From assembly GCA_035772405.1 (NCBI GenBank), contig JAYKKM010000174.1, positions 162,001-226,000 of the forward strand: a stretch of 64,000 nucleotides of DNA. The letters are read 5' to 3'. Shown piece by piece: positions 22,148 through 33,619 of this stretch. The notes beneath the pieces were generated by a model. That model was not told the origin of the DNA and did no database searches. It was given only the letters and a program-made list of their open reading frames with translations. Each line of letters begins with the position of its first letter. The stretch's first letter is position 1. Origin of the DNA: Chrysogorgia sp. JL179-B06. Taxonomy: Eukaryota > Cnidaria > Anthozoa > Scleralcyonacea > Chrysogorgiidae. Made by a program: the position numbers and the translations under genes.

Positions 22148-25100
22148 TTAGTAACCATTTGCACGAATTTTGTAACCATTCTCAACGACTGTCTTGCCAC
22201 GTGTGTTATTCTTACAGAACTCGGCAATCCTCATACAAGCCTCCTGAGCGATGGTTTCTGGACATGTCAGAACAATACGAAAGAAGTTTGGACATTCAAA
22301 ACACTAAAACCAAGGGAATGAATTCAGTGTTATCGTTTTCGTTATAAAGGAGAACTGTGCTATTTAGAAATGTTAATGTAGTTTTACGATATCTGCTCTT
22401 GTACTCGAGATCTCGTATTTTATGCTTCTGGACGCCGCCATTTTGTGTCATTCTGGATTGCTTGACGGCTCAAACTCGATGTCCAGCGGGGCTTCTCTTT
22501 AATTTTGTATTCAATGACGTCACTTTGAGCCGTCAAGCAAACACAACATGGCGGCATCCTGAAACACACTGATCTCTAAATAAAGACTGGATCGAGCAAC
22601 TATTGTTCAGAAAATGAAGCCGGAAGTCCGCCATTACTAAGGCCTATGAGGTTTTTTGATGGTTTATGTGCTCTTACCATCGACAAAATAAAATAATATT
22701 ACTATAAAGAGGACCAGAAAACATTTTTACTGGGTAAAACTATTCATCGCCTACCTACAGATTTACTGCGACTTTGGTCCCTTTAATTATCTTTAATTAG
22801 CTCTAATTATCCAGTGACAGAAGTCTGATATGAGACGTCAAATTAGGTTGAAGATTTTATGCATTTAATGTTAAAGTACACCTGACATCACATTTTTTAT
22901 TGTCTTATTTGGAAGAACTTTTAAAATGATAAAGTAACTTCTTTTGAAGATTTTCGTTTCTTCGCTTTCTTTTTGAGATATATCAGTTTGTTTGATATGC
23001 AAATGTCCGGAATTTACGTCAAACATGCATAATGACTTATTGGAGAAATGTGTGTATCTCTTTCATTCTCGAACGAAATCCTTTAAAATCGAGAAGTTTG
23101 GTGTTGTGGGAGAAACACTCACACGTGTTATTCACACTTTAGTGTTTTTATTTGATGAACGCAAAGATATATAACATTCTCTGATAAGTCATTATGCATG
23201 TTTGACGTAAATTCCGTACATTTGAATATCAAACAAACTGATATATCTCAAAAAGAAAGCGAATTAACGAAAATCTTCAAAAGAAGTTACTTTATCATTT
23301 TAAAAGTTCTTCCAAATAAGACAATAAAAAATTTTGATGTCAGGTGTACTTTAACAAAGAAACTATATTGGCCAAACACTAAACTTATTTTGCTAGCGTC
23401 ACAGTTTGATTTGTTTGCAAACTTAATTTGCATAATATATGCAAATATGCAGGTTTCAAAATCAGCTCATCAGATAAATAGAAAGCTCAATCCAGTCCTT
23501 ATTTAGAGATCAGTGCCTGAAGCATAAAATACGAGAATGAAAAACGTTATTTCTCGAGTACAAGAGCAGATACCGTAAAACTATTAACATTTCTAAACAT
23601 TATACTTAAAGGCCTTTTATTTAAAAGTAATTTAATTTTGGGTACAGTTCCCCTTTAAAAACCTATATATTAAAAATATATATAAATTGTAAAAATCTAT
23701 AGCGATATGAAAAACTTATAAATATAGAAAGGGCTTTTGGATAAGGGTGGTATTAAGATTTTAAAAAATTATAGTTTTTGTTTTCAAGATATTTTAAAAG
23801 CTTTCCATATATTTCTGAGGTCTTGGAGTTTTTGTTGAATTTTTTTAGGACATGTTTTTGTCTTTCCTTACTTTGGCTGGTAAGCAAGAAACAGATTGTT
23901 CTGACATCAGTCGTTGGGTGAAATCAACATCATCCTTGATATTTTTCAACTTATCAAGATTCAAACCAACCTAAGAGAGAAAATCAGCGGATCGACACAG
24001 GAAAAAAATCCAATTTCGATTTTCATCTAGCAGTATTACGCAATCTTCAAACCGAAAATTGGCATATAATGAGTGGGTGTGATGTGTACACACACGTGTA
24101 CACACACGTACACACACACACATTGCTGCTGTCGTGAATATGGGAGTTTAGAATCTCCATCTGACTGATCTGAGTCTCGGTAGCTCAATGGTTAGAGCGT
24201 CTCACCAGCAATCAGGTTACACGTTCAATTTTTGTCCAGGGCTCAGAAACCTTTTTGTGAGGATATGAGCTTGACGCGAAGGTTACAATGATGTACTGGT
24301 TCGATTGATATATATATATATACTGCCTATGCAGCAGTCACTATATATATCAGTAATACTTGAGTGTGTGGTATATACATCGCTGTAATAACTCAACTGT
24401 AATATCAACTATATCCTTAAGTGGCGGCATAAAAATATGGCGCTGTGTATTCTACCACAATGCTCTGCGAACCTAAGTTAGCTCTAATGACAGCTAAACA
24501 TTATTTGGCATGTTATCAGTCTTCACTCCCCACCACTAGCTAGTCTTACTCTACACTACACTAACATATACAATCAACCTCAAAAAAACATCTGATTCAG
24601 TACGAGGTATATAGCAAAGTGAAAAGGCGGTAAACTGCCAAGATTTTAGTCACGAAATACTGACGTTCGCTCGAAAGTTTCGAGCGGAGCCCTTCATCAG
24701 AGTAAGACTTCATCGAGTTGACTTTACATTGATCTCGAAACTGCACTTTGTTTGCAGACGCCGGATTCTCCCTCCGTCGGATAATGGCGAAGAAATACCC
24801 ACTCTCTGCACGTCTCTCTATTCTACTCACCAGCATGTACATGGCGCCATAAGATCTGATGGGATTCAACTCAGGAACAGCGGACAAAGCGTCGTAGAAT
24901 ATATCTGACACTCTCTACGAAAGTATCATAAAAAATATTTAGTGTAACTGTCATAATTTATATTATATCCAGTTCTTTTGAGAACTTAGCAGTTTTTTTA
25001 TGTATTCTTACTTTCATAAGACAACGGGTCTTTGTGAAAAAGTCAGGAGTACATTCAGAGAGGATGATCGGCAGTGCTGCTTCGAGTACAGAGCATGGAC

Positions 25101-28100
25101 CAAGAATTCTTTGGGAAAGACGTCGCAATCCAGCTCTCATCTGAAAACAAATAGACACGATTATCAACCATATGAGAGAGCATTCACTCATTTCTAAACA
25201 GGACTGCATCGAAGAATGAAACTCGTTAATTTATGCGGTGGCGATGAGCACCACTGATTTAATAGATTCATATATGACTGAACTGAATGGTCAGCATGCC
25301 AAAAAGTATAGAGAATGATGATGGTGGTGATGATGATGGTGGTGACGATGATGGTGGTGATGATGATGGTGGTGACGATGATGGTGGTGACGATGATGGT
25401 GACGATGATGGTGGTGGTAATGATGGTGATGATGGTGGTGATGATGGTGATGATGGTGATGATGTGGTGGTGGTGATGATGGTGGTGATGATGATGGTGG
25501 TGATGATGATGGTGGTGGTGATAGTGGTGGTGGTGGTGATGGTGGTGGTGATGATGATGGTGGTGGTGATGATGATGGTGGTGGTGATGATGATGATGGT
25601 GGTGATGTTGTTGATGATGTTGTTGATGATGTTGTTGATGATGATGGTGGTGGTGGTGATGGTGGTGGTGATGACGATGATGGTGGTGATGATGACGATG
25701 GTGAGATAACGCTGGTAATGATTTTGGTGATGGTGCTCACGATGGTGATAATGGTGGTAATGATGATGATCGTAGTGATCACGATGGTGATAACGCTGGT
25801 AATGATTTTGGTGATGGTGCTCAAGATGGTGATAAAGATGGTGATAACGGTGGTAATGACAACGATGGTGGTGATGATGGTAGTGACGTAATACCCACCT
25901 TAGGACCAAATGCTTCATTCCTGTCATGAGTAATAACCCAGCCCATTCTCCAACCTGGAACCAAAAACCTTAACAAAAAATTACTTGATTTAGTCATTAA
26001 TATTCTTGACATAGCCGCGGTAATTATTAACCCCTGTTGTATTTCTATAGACCTCTTAAAAATACTTCAACAAACAATCTTAAAACGTTCTACCTTTTAG
26101 CTATTCCTCCAACAGTTAGAATTGGCACTGTCTTTGACAATGATCCCAAGCTGTAAAATGGCCGCTCACCAAATGTCTATCGTGGGTCACAAAGAGAATA
26201 ACGAAATCAATAGACCATTGCGATACACAGACAGAAACCTCCTATAGGGCCAGGGGCATATTGCAAGATGTGCTATCAGTAGGCGTATAACAAGTGATAA
26301 TCATGTTAGGGAGAGGGAGAAGGAGAGGGAGAAGAAGAAGAAGAAGAAGAAGAAGAAGAAGAAGAAGAAGAAGAAGAAGAATTACTACTACATATTTTTT
26401 CATATACTTACGCAAAATGCGTACACTTCATCAGATAGTATTGGAATTTGATGCTTTTCGGCCACTAATACAATTTGACAGTAAGTTAGATGAAACATGT
26501 TTACAATGCTACACTCGCAGTTGAGGTGACCGTGAGGTACTAGGTCTGAGTCGTCTTCTGGACGATCTTTTTTAGTATCCGCGAGAAGTTGGACGAAATG
26601 AGAGATTGTTACTATTGGACATGCGCCTGTATGATGATCGAAATACATCATGGAACTGCTAACCCCAAAACAACTTAGATCCTAACCCTAACCCCCAACC
26701 TAATGGGTTTTCTAACCCCCCACCTAATTATTTTCTAATACTAATCTTAATACTAATAAAAGAATCGTCCAGAAGACGACTCAGACCTAGTATCTAGCCA
26801 CGACCATGCTAAAGGCCCGTGCAATATCTAAGATTATATTAAATTGTATAAATTTGTTTATTATATATTGATCACTCTTTTAGGTGAACGGAATAGGCTA
26901 TAGCCCAATTGATAGGGGGTTCCGAGGGCCTACGATTTAAGGTCGTTATCCGAGAAGACCCGAATGTCTCACCATTTGCTGGTATTATTGCAAAGGCAGC
27001 ACTTTCTCCTCAATTATTTTTAAGACCCTGAGTGGTGGTTCGACCCAGGATTTGAACCTGTGTCTCCCAACTCAGACATGTGTGGTAACCACTAGACCAA
27101 AACAGCTGGTTAAATATCTAGGATATGTCCACTCGCGATTACCAAGGAGAATATGATCATGAAGTATACATATTTGAGATTTACCTACCAGCTAAGATGG
27201 CTTCAAGTTGTTCCTTTGTATTGACAGAGCCACAAGGGTTCGAAGGATTCACTACAACTATCATCTTGGTCCGATCATCGATTAATGATTCCATGTGCTC
27301 TAAATCTGCTTCCCAACACTTCTCGGGCTGCAGACAATAAATCGTTGGATATGCATGAGATATATATGTTATTTACCAGCTGGGTGGTCTGTATAGAGAA
27401 ATATTACCCGAGGTCTCAAAAACGGCACGAGGCCACATGCCGAGGGACGTTTTTGAGACCAAGGGAAATATTTCTCAATACGGACCGACCAAAACGGGAA
27501 ATTATTTATTTATTTTTTCCCTTTATATCCTGTCTTGTTTTTTTGGTCGTCATCAGTATTTCTAGTCAGTGGACTACAAAGAAAAGTCTGTGCTTTTACC
27601 TTCGTCAAAGGAAATTGAGAGTTAAGTCTCTTTTCGGATAAAAAAAACTTATGTCTTTCAATATGTTCAATCTCGTTTGAGTTCTTTTTTAAATGTTTTT
27701 AGAATATTTTACGACTTATAAAACGCATTTAAAACTGAAATTATGTCTAACGGTCTATATGGGCTCATACTAACCGCTCGTTAGCCAATCAGAAAGCAGG
27801 ATTTTATAGGGTACGGACCGCCCGGAAAAAATAAATTGATATATCACAACGTTGATATGACTTATTTAATGTAAAACTCAACAGCAGCCGATTAGAATGC
27901 CGATAGGATATTATACTTAATTCTCTCCCACAACTAAATTAACTATATTAACTATATTATCGTATAGGCATACAACTCACAATCAATCTATAAGATCTTG
28001 TTTCAATGCCTTTGGAACCACCAAGACATTTATACAAAGAGAAGCCAGGTCGTGGGATAAGAATGTTGTCACCTCTGTCGGCCAGGGCATCAAGCGCTAT

Positions 28101-31100
28101 GTCAATGGCACCAGAGCAGCCGCTGGCAAGAATAACGTCCTGTCAAAAAAAGATGACTCATATTAATTGTAGTGCCTATCTCACGTTTGGGAATTTTACA
28201 TATTCGTAATATTTGGGTCTTCCTGAGCAAAATCATAATATACTTGTCAGCCGAAAATTTCATCTTCATGGACTTTTTTGCCGTTAGTAACGTTATCAGA
28301 TGTGATATCACAAGAGGCATTTTTGTGGCAAGTAACAAAAGAAAACTGGTTTGGAATGCCTCTTGTGACATCACATCCGGTAACTTTGACAGCGAAAAAC
28401 TCCATGAAGATGAAATGTTCGGCTGACAATTTTGGCCGCTACTCAGGTTTGCTTACCTCAGAACTGATTGTCGCGTTTGGCGTCGAAAGATATTTGGCAA
28501 CCGCAACACGGCCTTCGAGACATCCTGGAGAAAGAAAAACGGTGTTGAGACATTTCATGACAGAGTATTGCATCGGACGAAGCGTCGTCACGTGTGATAC
28601 ACATGGTTTTCAGGGTTCAGGGTGGTGCTCTGAGGATTCTTTCTTACCGTGAGCTTCATAATAACCATTGTGTTCCCCAGAATTGATTTTCTCACAAAAC
28701 GCATCGACCCAGCGTTTATTTGGAGGGAGATTACCAAACATTGTTGGGTCTCCTAAATATACAAAGAAAAAGTTTGTCTAGTGTTCAAATAGGATTGTTA
28801 GACAACGGTAATTAACTAATTTAAAGTGGTTCTCTGATAAAAAGATGGTTTCTTTTTATGAAATGATCTTAAAGATCTCACAATGATCTCACATTTGGGG
28901 ATTTTACATATTCGTAATATTTGTATCTTCTGAGCAAAATCATAATATATCTTGTCAACCGAAAATTTCATCTTCATGGAGTTTTTCGCTGTCAAAGTTA
29001 CCGGATGTGATGTCACAAGAGGCATTCCAAACCAGTTTTCTTTTGTTACTTGCCACAAAAATGCCTCTTGTGACATCACATCCGATAACTTTAACAGTAT
29101 GAAGATGAAATTTTCGTCTACAAGATATATGATTTTGCTCAGGAAGACTCAAATATTACGAATAATATGTAAAATTCCCAAACGTGAGATAATAACTCCT
29201 CATGATAATGAACGTTGTAAACTTAGCAATCACTGATATAAAACATTTTTTAATGAGTGAAAATTCTCTACCCTGCACCTGACATCAGAGACCATCTCAT
29301 TTACATATCAAACAAACTGAAATCTTTCAAGTAAAATACGGAAAAGTTGTAAAAGGTGTTACTCTATCATTTTACGAGTTCTTTCATATTAGACAAACGT
29401 AATTTTTGTTGCCAATGTCCTTTAAGCTTCATATCGAGGCTATGACGTTAAAAGCAATCTCAAACTGCGTCGACCATTTTAATGGCCGACCCCAAAAAGT
29501 AAAATGGCGAGCTATTTTTCATCAGAGAGAACCACGCCATCGTTTCTCGGTGAAGTCACATACCAATAGACAGTTTAATTATCTTGAGATCTGGATTGGG
29601 ATCAATCTTCATTGTATCAACTACATCACGTATCGGGTTAAAAGTGTTTGCTGCAGTTTCAGAAATCTGCACCACCCAACGCTGGGGTTTACTGGACACA
29701 TCAAGTTCTAAATGAAATTGGAGGCAAAAATAGAATTCAAAAATCAGTAGTATACACGAGTGGCAGTGTTTTATCGGGTGATAAAACACGAGGCGATATG
29801 GGGAAGCATTTTGAGCTCTGAAATCACTATTATTTAGGCTAAAAACGTGTTCCAAGTGAGCCCGCAATTTCAAAAGGTACGCCTGAATTTCAGTCGAGGT
29901 TACTTGTTTTCTTGTTTTCTTCGAGAAGTAGATGAAATGTTCAGCCTTTCAGACGAAGAATTTGAAAAAACGACCTTGATTTACTTGAAGAATTAGCCAT
30001 GTGGAGTCTTCTGGTCAAGAACATGAACAATTAATGGCGGACATAACTCCAGATTCCGAGTCAGAAAAATAATACTTGCCATTGTCGAATCGCAAAAAGG
30101 TTTCGACCGAGTAATATTTAGAAGCTCTGCTTTATAAATACTTCAAAAACTCATTAATATTCATTAACCAAATTGTCCAATCACATTTCCGTATTTAGTC
30201 ACGCGCAAGGCTTTTATACCTGATAAAACAGCATGAAAATTATATAAAGTCTATACGAACTTTATATAAAATTCCTGCTAATTTGCATTTCATAATCAAC
30301 CCAATTTACCTCTAATAGAAAATAAAAACCAGTACACTCCCTAGTGATTACAATCAATTGTTTTTGAAGCTATTTAAAACACAAGGAGCGTTTTATCATA
30401 TCTAAAATGCTCGCGCTGTGCGCTCGCATTTTAAATATGATAAAACGCTCCTTCTCGTGTTTTAAATACTACATAAAAATATCGATAGGTAAAAATTTGA
30501 TCGTAGTACCACTTTAAAAGGTTAAAATCTCTTGATTGAATTCGACGGGGTTATGATTAGAATTAGCATCTCAATTGCTTGAATGCAGCGGGGCCTTTTG
30601 ATGTCATGCTGATTGCGGATGCCATCAGGATGCCATTAACATTTTTAACATGCTAAAGACATTTTTAATGAAGGCCAACAGGGCACCGCACTTTGAGCCC
30701 ATTGCCCCATTTTGTTATCATGACATGCAATAATATGAAAATCTCATGAGAAAATCACAACGTATAGATAGAGCTTACCGTAAAGGTGTTAAACTTAAAA
30801 AGGGGGTTCAACTGATTGGATTCAGCGGGTGCTTGATGTCATGCTGATTACGGTGCTCCTTAGGCTTAGGTCATACGTCGAACTTCACATGTGTCGGACT
30901 TCACATGTGCCGAATTCAAGGGAAACAAAAGACTACAATCATTTTTGCATTGAGTTCGGCACATGTGAATAGGCGGTGTTACACTATGTAATGGTTCAGT
31001 AGTGAAACTTGTCTCTCAACGGCTTAATCTGCTACGTTGGGGGTGCAGTGTTACACTAGGCAATATTTCGTGTTATAACTAGTCTCGCAACGGCTTAATC

Positions 31101-33588
31101 TGCTACGGTGCAGTTTCACGAAAGGGGGTGTTACACTAGGCAACGTTTCATGTTATAACTAGTCTCGCAACGGCTTAATCTGCTAGGCAACGTTTCGTGC
31201 AACTTGTCTCTCAATGGCTTAATCTGCTACGTGCAGTTGCACGAAAGAGGGTGTTACACTAGGCAATGTTTCATGCAACTTGTCTCTCAATGGCTTAATC
31301 TGCTACGTGCAGTTGCACGAAAGAGGGTGTTACACTAGGCAATGTTTCATGCAACTTGTCTCTCAATGGCTTAATACGTGCAACTTGACTCGCAAAGTTC
31401 GTCATCTTTGTTTACGACAAGGTACGCATGTGCATCCAGTCGCCAAAGAGGAAAATTGCAAGAAATTGCGACACTGAAAATAGTTGCTTCTACTTTCTCT
31501 AACGATTGCAGCAACTTGTATATCGCCACAATTTTCGCCGTTGCAAGGTATGTTACACTTTGCAATAGTTCGAGCAAATTGTCTCACAACGGCCGGACAA
31601 GTTGCACGAAAAATTACATGGTTCGTTTATATGAACTGTGTGCCATGTTGTTATTATAAAACAATGACGTGTAGCAAAATGAACATATCAAGGGAAAACC
31701 AGAGTATAGATAGGCCTCACTGCATCTCAATTGGTTAAAAAAAACGATGTCATGCCGATTCGTTTCTATGAACTGTGAGCCTTTTATCATTAATTGCACA
31801 CATGAACAGTAATATGACAACATCAAGGGAATAGAACGTTCTCCAAAAGATGTAAAATATGCATTTCCTTCTCTTTTGTCTTCGTTTTTTCAACCATTTT
31901 GGCGCTGATTATATCGAAGGAAATTATCCATCTATAATGATCGCGCGTATTGTTATCGCTGCGGAGGCCTTGAATCAAACACCACATTGGCAATGTGTAA
32001 ATTATATAGAGATAGTTTTCCATCCGCCAGCGAGAGTCACGAGATTTTATACATTACAAATATCTGCTCTATATTTATAATCTAACTGAAAAACCCAGCA
32101 ATAAAAATAGAAAATCAGTACGTGTAAAGCTCACACAAAGCATGCCTCTAATATCTTCCTGTATTAACTAGCAACCGACGAAGCCAAGGCACTAAGTTTC
32201 ACTCGATTGTGCACGTACCAAAAACAGAATATATTACGAAATATAAGTTGAAATCAAATGAGGCCAAGTTGCTACTGTTATGATAGTAAATTTAATAAAA
32301 TAGGTAAAAGGTTAAAAACGTTTAAAAGAGTTAAATTTATCATAACAGTAGCAACTGGGCCTCATTTGATTTCAACTTATATTTCTTCAATACGCTACTG
32401 AGGGACAACTTTATTCGATTGATATATTACGATATTTTACATGAAGAAACCACTTAAGGAAATGTCCGCATTCTACCGCCAAAGAAAAGAGAGACGGCTT
32501 TATATTCTCCGTGTGTATTTCAACCATGACATATTACGTGACACCAACAAGTTTTAAGACAAATCTCTATAACGTAAAGCAATGGCTTGAGTATCAAGCA
32601 ATGGCTTGAGATGACAGCAAAAGAAAACGCCTTTCGAGACGTGCACTGTTCCGTTGTCAACATAGTTTGTTGATATTCAAAGGGTCTGTGAGGTCGGTAT
32701 AAATATAGGAAACGAAAGTTATTGCATTGTATTTAGTGTTGTTCTACTCCGACAAAACTAAGATGTTTCTAAGAGAGCCCTATGCGGTATACAGTAGAAT
32801 AAAGTAGAGTATTAAGGTTTACCGGTATACGAAAACTCAAATTCCCTGTCTTCAAGTATATATTTGAGGCGGCCGGCTTTTTTACAACTTGAAGTAAGAA
32901 GATCATGGCATCTCCTTCGCGTACCGGACACACAATGGACACAGACTACGTCATAGACACATCAAGGTTATTTTCTCAAGATTCAGAAGCTTTACAAGAA
33001 CAAATAACCTAACTATAACCTAAATAAAAACTCTAGTCCTAACCCTGAAATAAAGGAATACTAACCCTACTTTTAAACTAAATATTTCAATGATGTAATA
33101 TTCTGTGTCCGGTACACGAAGTAAGAGCCAAGAATTACGTATATAGCTATAGATGTGGTTTACGACGGTGGTAAAGCATTTCGTTAGCAATAAACGTCTT
33201 TACAAGACGGTGAAACCATCCATATATTAAAATGGCGTTTTTATTATTCGCCAGTCAACATGTACAAATACAACATGTACAAATATAAATGTTTTTAGAA
33301 TATAACATTAAAATACGAGCAAGCAAACAAAGCGTGTTCACATACAAGATTGACAATAATACTTTAAAGAATTAACAGTCAGTCAGTCAGTCAGTCAGTC
33401 AAGAAACACAGCGCACCCACAAATGACGGAACAACTCGTGTCACTGAGTCACAGCGATAAAGTTGGCTTAAAATTCAACATTCTTGTTAACGATTAGCCA
33501 GTGATATTTCTAAACTCGACGCTCGCGTGGTGAATTGAACATTTTTGTGAACTATTAGTAACGATTGGACACACTTACCTTGGCTCAT
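22148..33588 (-). CDS. TAT: Tyrosine aminotransferase, complete, 13 exons, 432 aa
   Basis: PLP enzyme of the first step of tyrosine catabolism (tyrosine + 2-oxoglutarate to 4-hydroxyphenylpyruvate), cytosolic. Exons in transcript order: 33579-33588, 29564-29707, 28648-28752, 28457-28524, 27981-28139, 27189-27327, 26412-26464, 26094-26176, 25899-25968, 25012-25140, 24831-24914, 23872-23970, 22148-22303. All junctions keep phase and the total is 1299 nt. Landmarks: [38 protein letters not shown], the PLP lysine in GGIAKR (Lys253), [18 protein letters not shown] and CFECPNFFR near the end. The tiny first exon (MSQ plus one base) is supported by phase and a GTAAGT donor. It is slightly shorter than the mammalian enzyme at the N terminus. 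Introns hold many MITEs and a GAT-type array. DEVYAFC replaces the usual DEVY-G-D-M pattern; the residues after Tyr differ but the length is kept. Confidence 0.9.
22355..23615. mobile_element. Nested palindromic elements: family A containing B containing C
   Basis: Family A arms: 22358-22571 and 23513-23612 (ACTCGAG-containing). Inserted within is family B, with ends TCTAAATAAAGACTGGATCG (about 22575) and its inverse, slightly diverged (about 23490-23508). Inside B is family C (about 22880-23352), whose arms share GACATCA...TTTATTGTCTTATTTGGAAG and inverse. Each layer keeps both its ends. Confidence 0.75.
24030..24246. repeat. (AC)n-type microsatellite and tRNA-like SINE head
   Basis: 24090-24122 is an ACAC/ACGT-rich microsatellite. 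At about 24170-24246 CGGTAGCTCAATGGTTAGAG (A box) and ACACGTTCAAT (degenerate B box) mark a tRNA-derived head on the + strand. Confidence 0.5.
24603..24704 (-). ncRNA. Hammerhead-ribozyme-like motif in a Penelope-type end
   Basis: Read on the minus strand: TACT (stem I, 24704-24701), CTGATGA (24700-24694), A, GGGC-TCC-GCTC (stem II), GAAA (24681-24678), a short imperfect stem III, GTC (24664-24662), then AGTA (24661-24658), which pairs with TACT. This satisfies the conserved core and has a 4-bp stem I. The sequence continues into the GCAAAGTGAAAAGG repeat end shared with 17.4, 17.8 and 49.5 kb. It is in a TAT intron, in the sense orientation of the TAT transcript. Confidence 0.55.
25285..25875 (+). 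repeat. GATGGTGAT-type microsatellite in TAT intron
   Basis: Dense GATGGTGGTGATGAT triplet-based repeat of about 590 bp. Long open frames through it are artefacts. It ends about 25 bp before the TAT exon 25899-25968. Confidence 0.9.
26305..26382 (+). repeat. (GAA)n microsatellite
   Basis: GGAGAA and then pure GAA repeats, about 60 bp, in the TAT intron. Confidence 0.9.
26538..27112. repeat. Palindromic MITE followed by a SINE, TAT intron
   Basis: 26538-26804: ends TACTAGGTCTGAGTCGTC and its inverse. 26870-27112: minus-strand copy of the tRNA-derived SINE (A box TAGTGGTTACCACA, B box GGTTCAAATCC), better preserved than the 4.4-kb copy. Confidence 0.7.
27370..27980. repeat. Palindrome and AT-rich intron sequence
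   Basis: About 27380-27495: inverted arms AAATATTACCCGAGGTCTCA and its inverse. The rest of the TAT intron to 27980 has no recognised feature. Confidence 0.6.
28168..29425. mobile_element. Family M MITE copies 2 and 3 and a truncated family D arm
   Basis: Family M copies at about 28168-28440 and 28872-29195 flank the TAT exons at 28457 and 28648. Copy 2 ends only 16 bp from an exon. A truncated family D arm follows at about 29215-29425. Confidence 0.75.
29865..30525. mobile_element. MITE of the 2.26-kb family, reversed and interrupted
   Basis: Matches 2261-2717 in inverse, with the usual end near 30500 (ATCGTAGTACCACTTT). It is interrupted by a palindrome around AAAACACAAGGAGCGTTTTA (about 30370-30465). 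It occupies TAT intron 1. Confidence 0.65.
31000..31620. repeat. Tandem repeat of about 76 bp derived from a GTGTTACAC MITE
   Basis: Units run GGGTGTTACACTAGGCAATG through CAATGGCTTAATCTGCTACG with a CGTGCAGTTGCACGAAAG link, about 4-5 copies up to 31380. Then a MITE-like inverted part to 31620 shares CTTGCAACGG-type motifs with the copies at 37.1 and 41.4 kb. Confidence 0.65.
32250..33405. repeat. Two palindromic MITEs and an (AGTC)n run
   Basis: 32253-32400: arms TTGAAATCAAATGAGGCCAA and its near-inverse. About 32918-33122: ends CGTACCGGACACA and TGTGTCCGGTACACG. 33377-33401: (AGTC)n. No gene recognised apart from the TAT first exon to the right. Confidence 0.6.
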
Positions 33589-33619
33589 TGTTTGGCTGTA
33601 TACGAACTCTGAAACAATT

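Noticed and set aside
25268..25927. Ser/Pro/His-rich open frames near 25.5 kb
   Set aside because: GAT/GGT microsatellite in a TAT intron.
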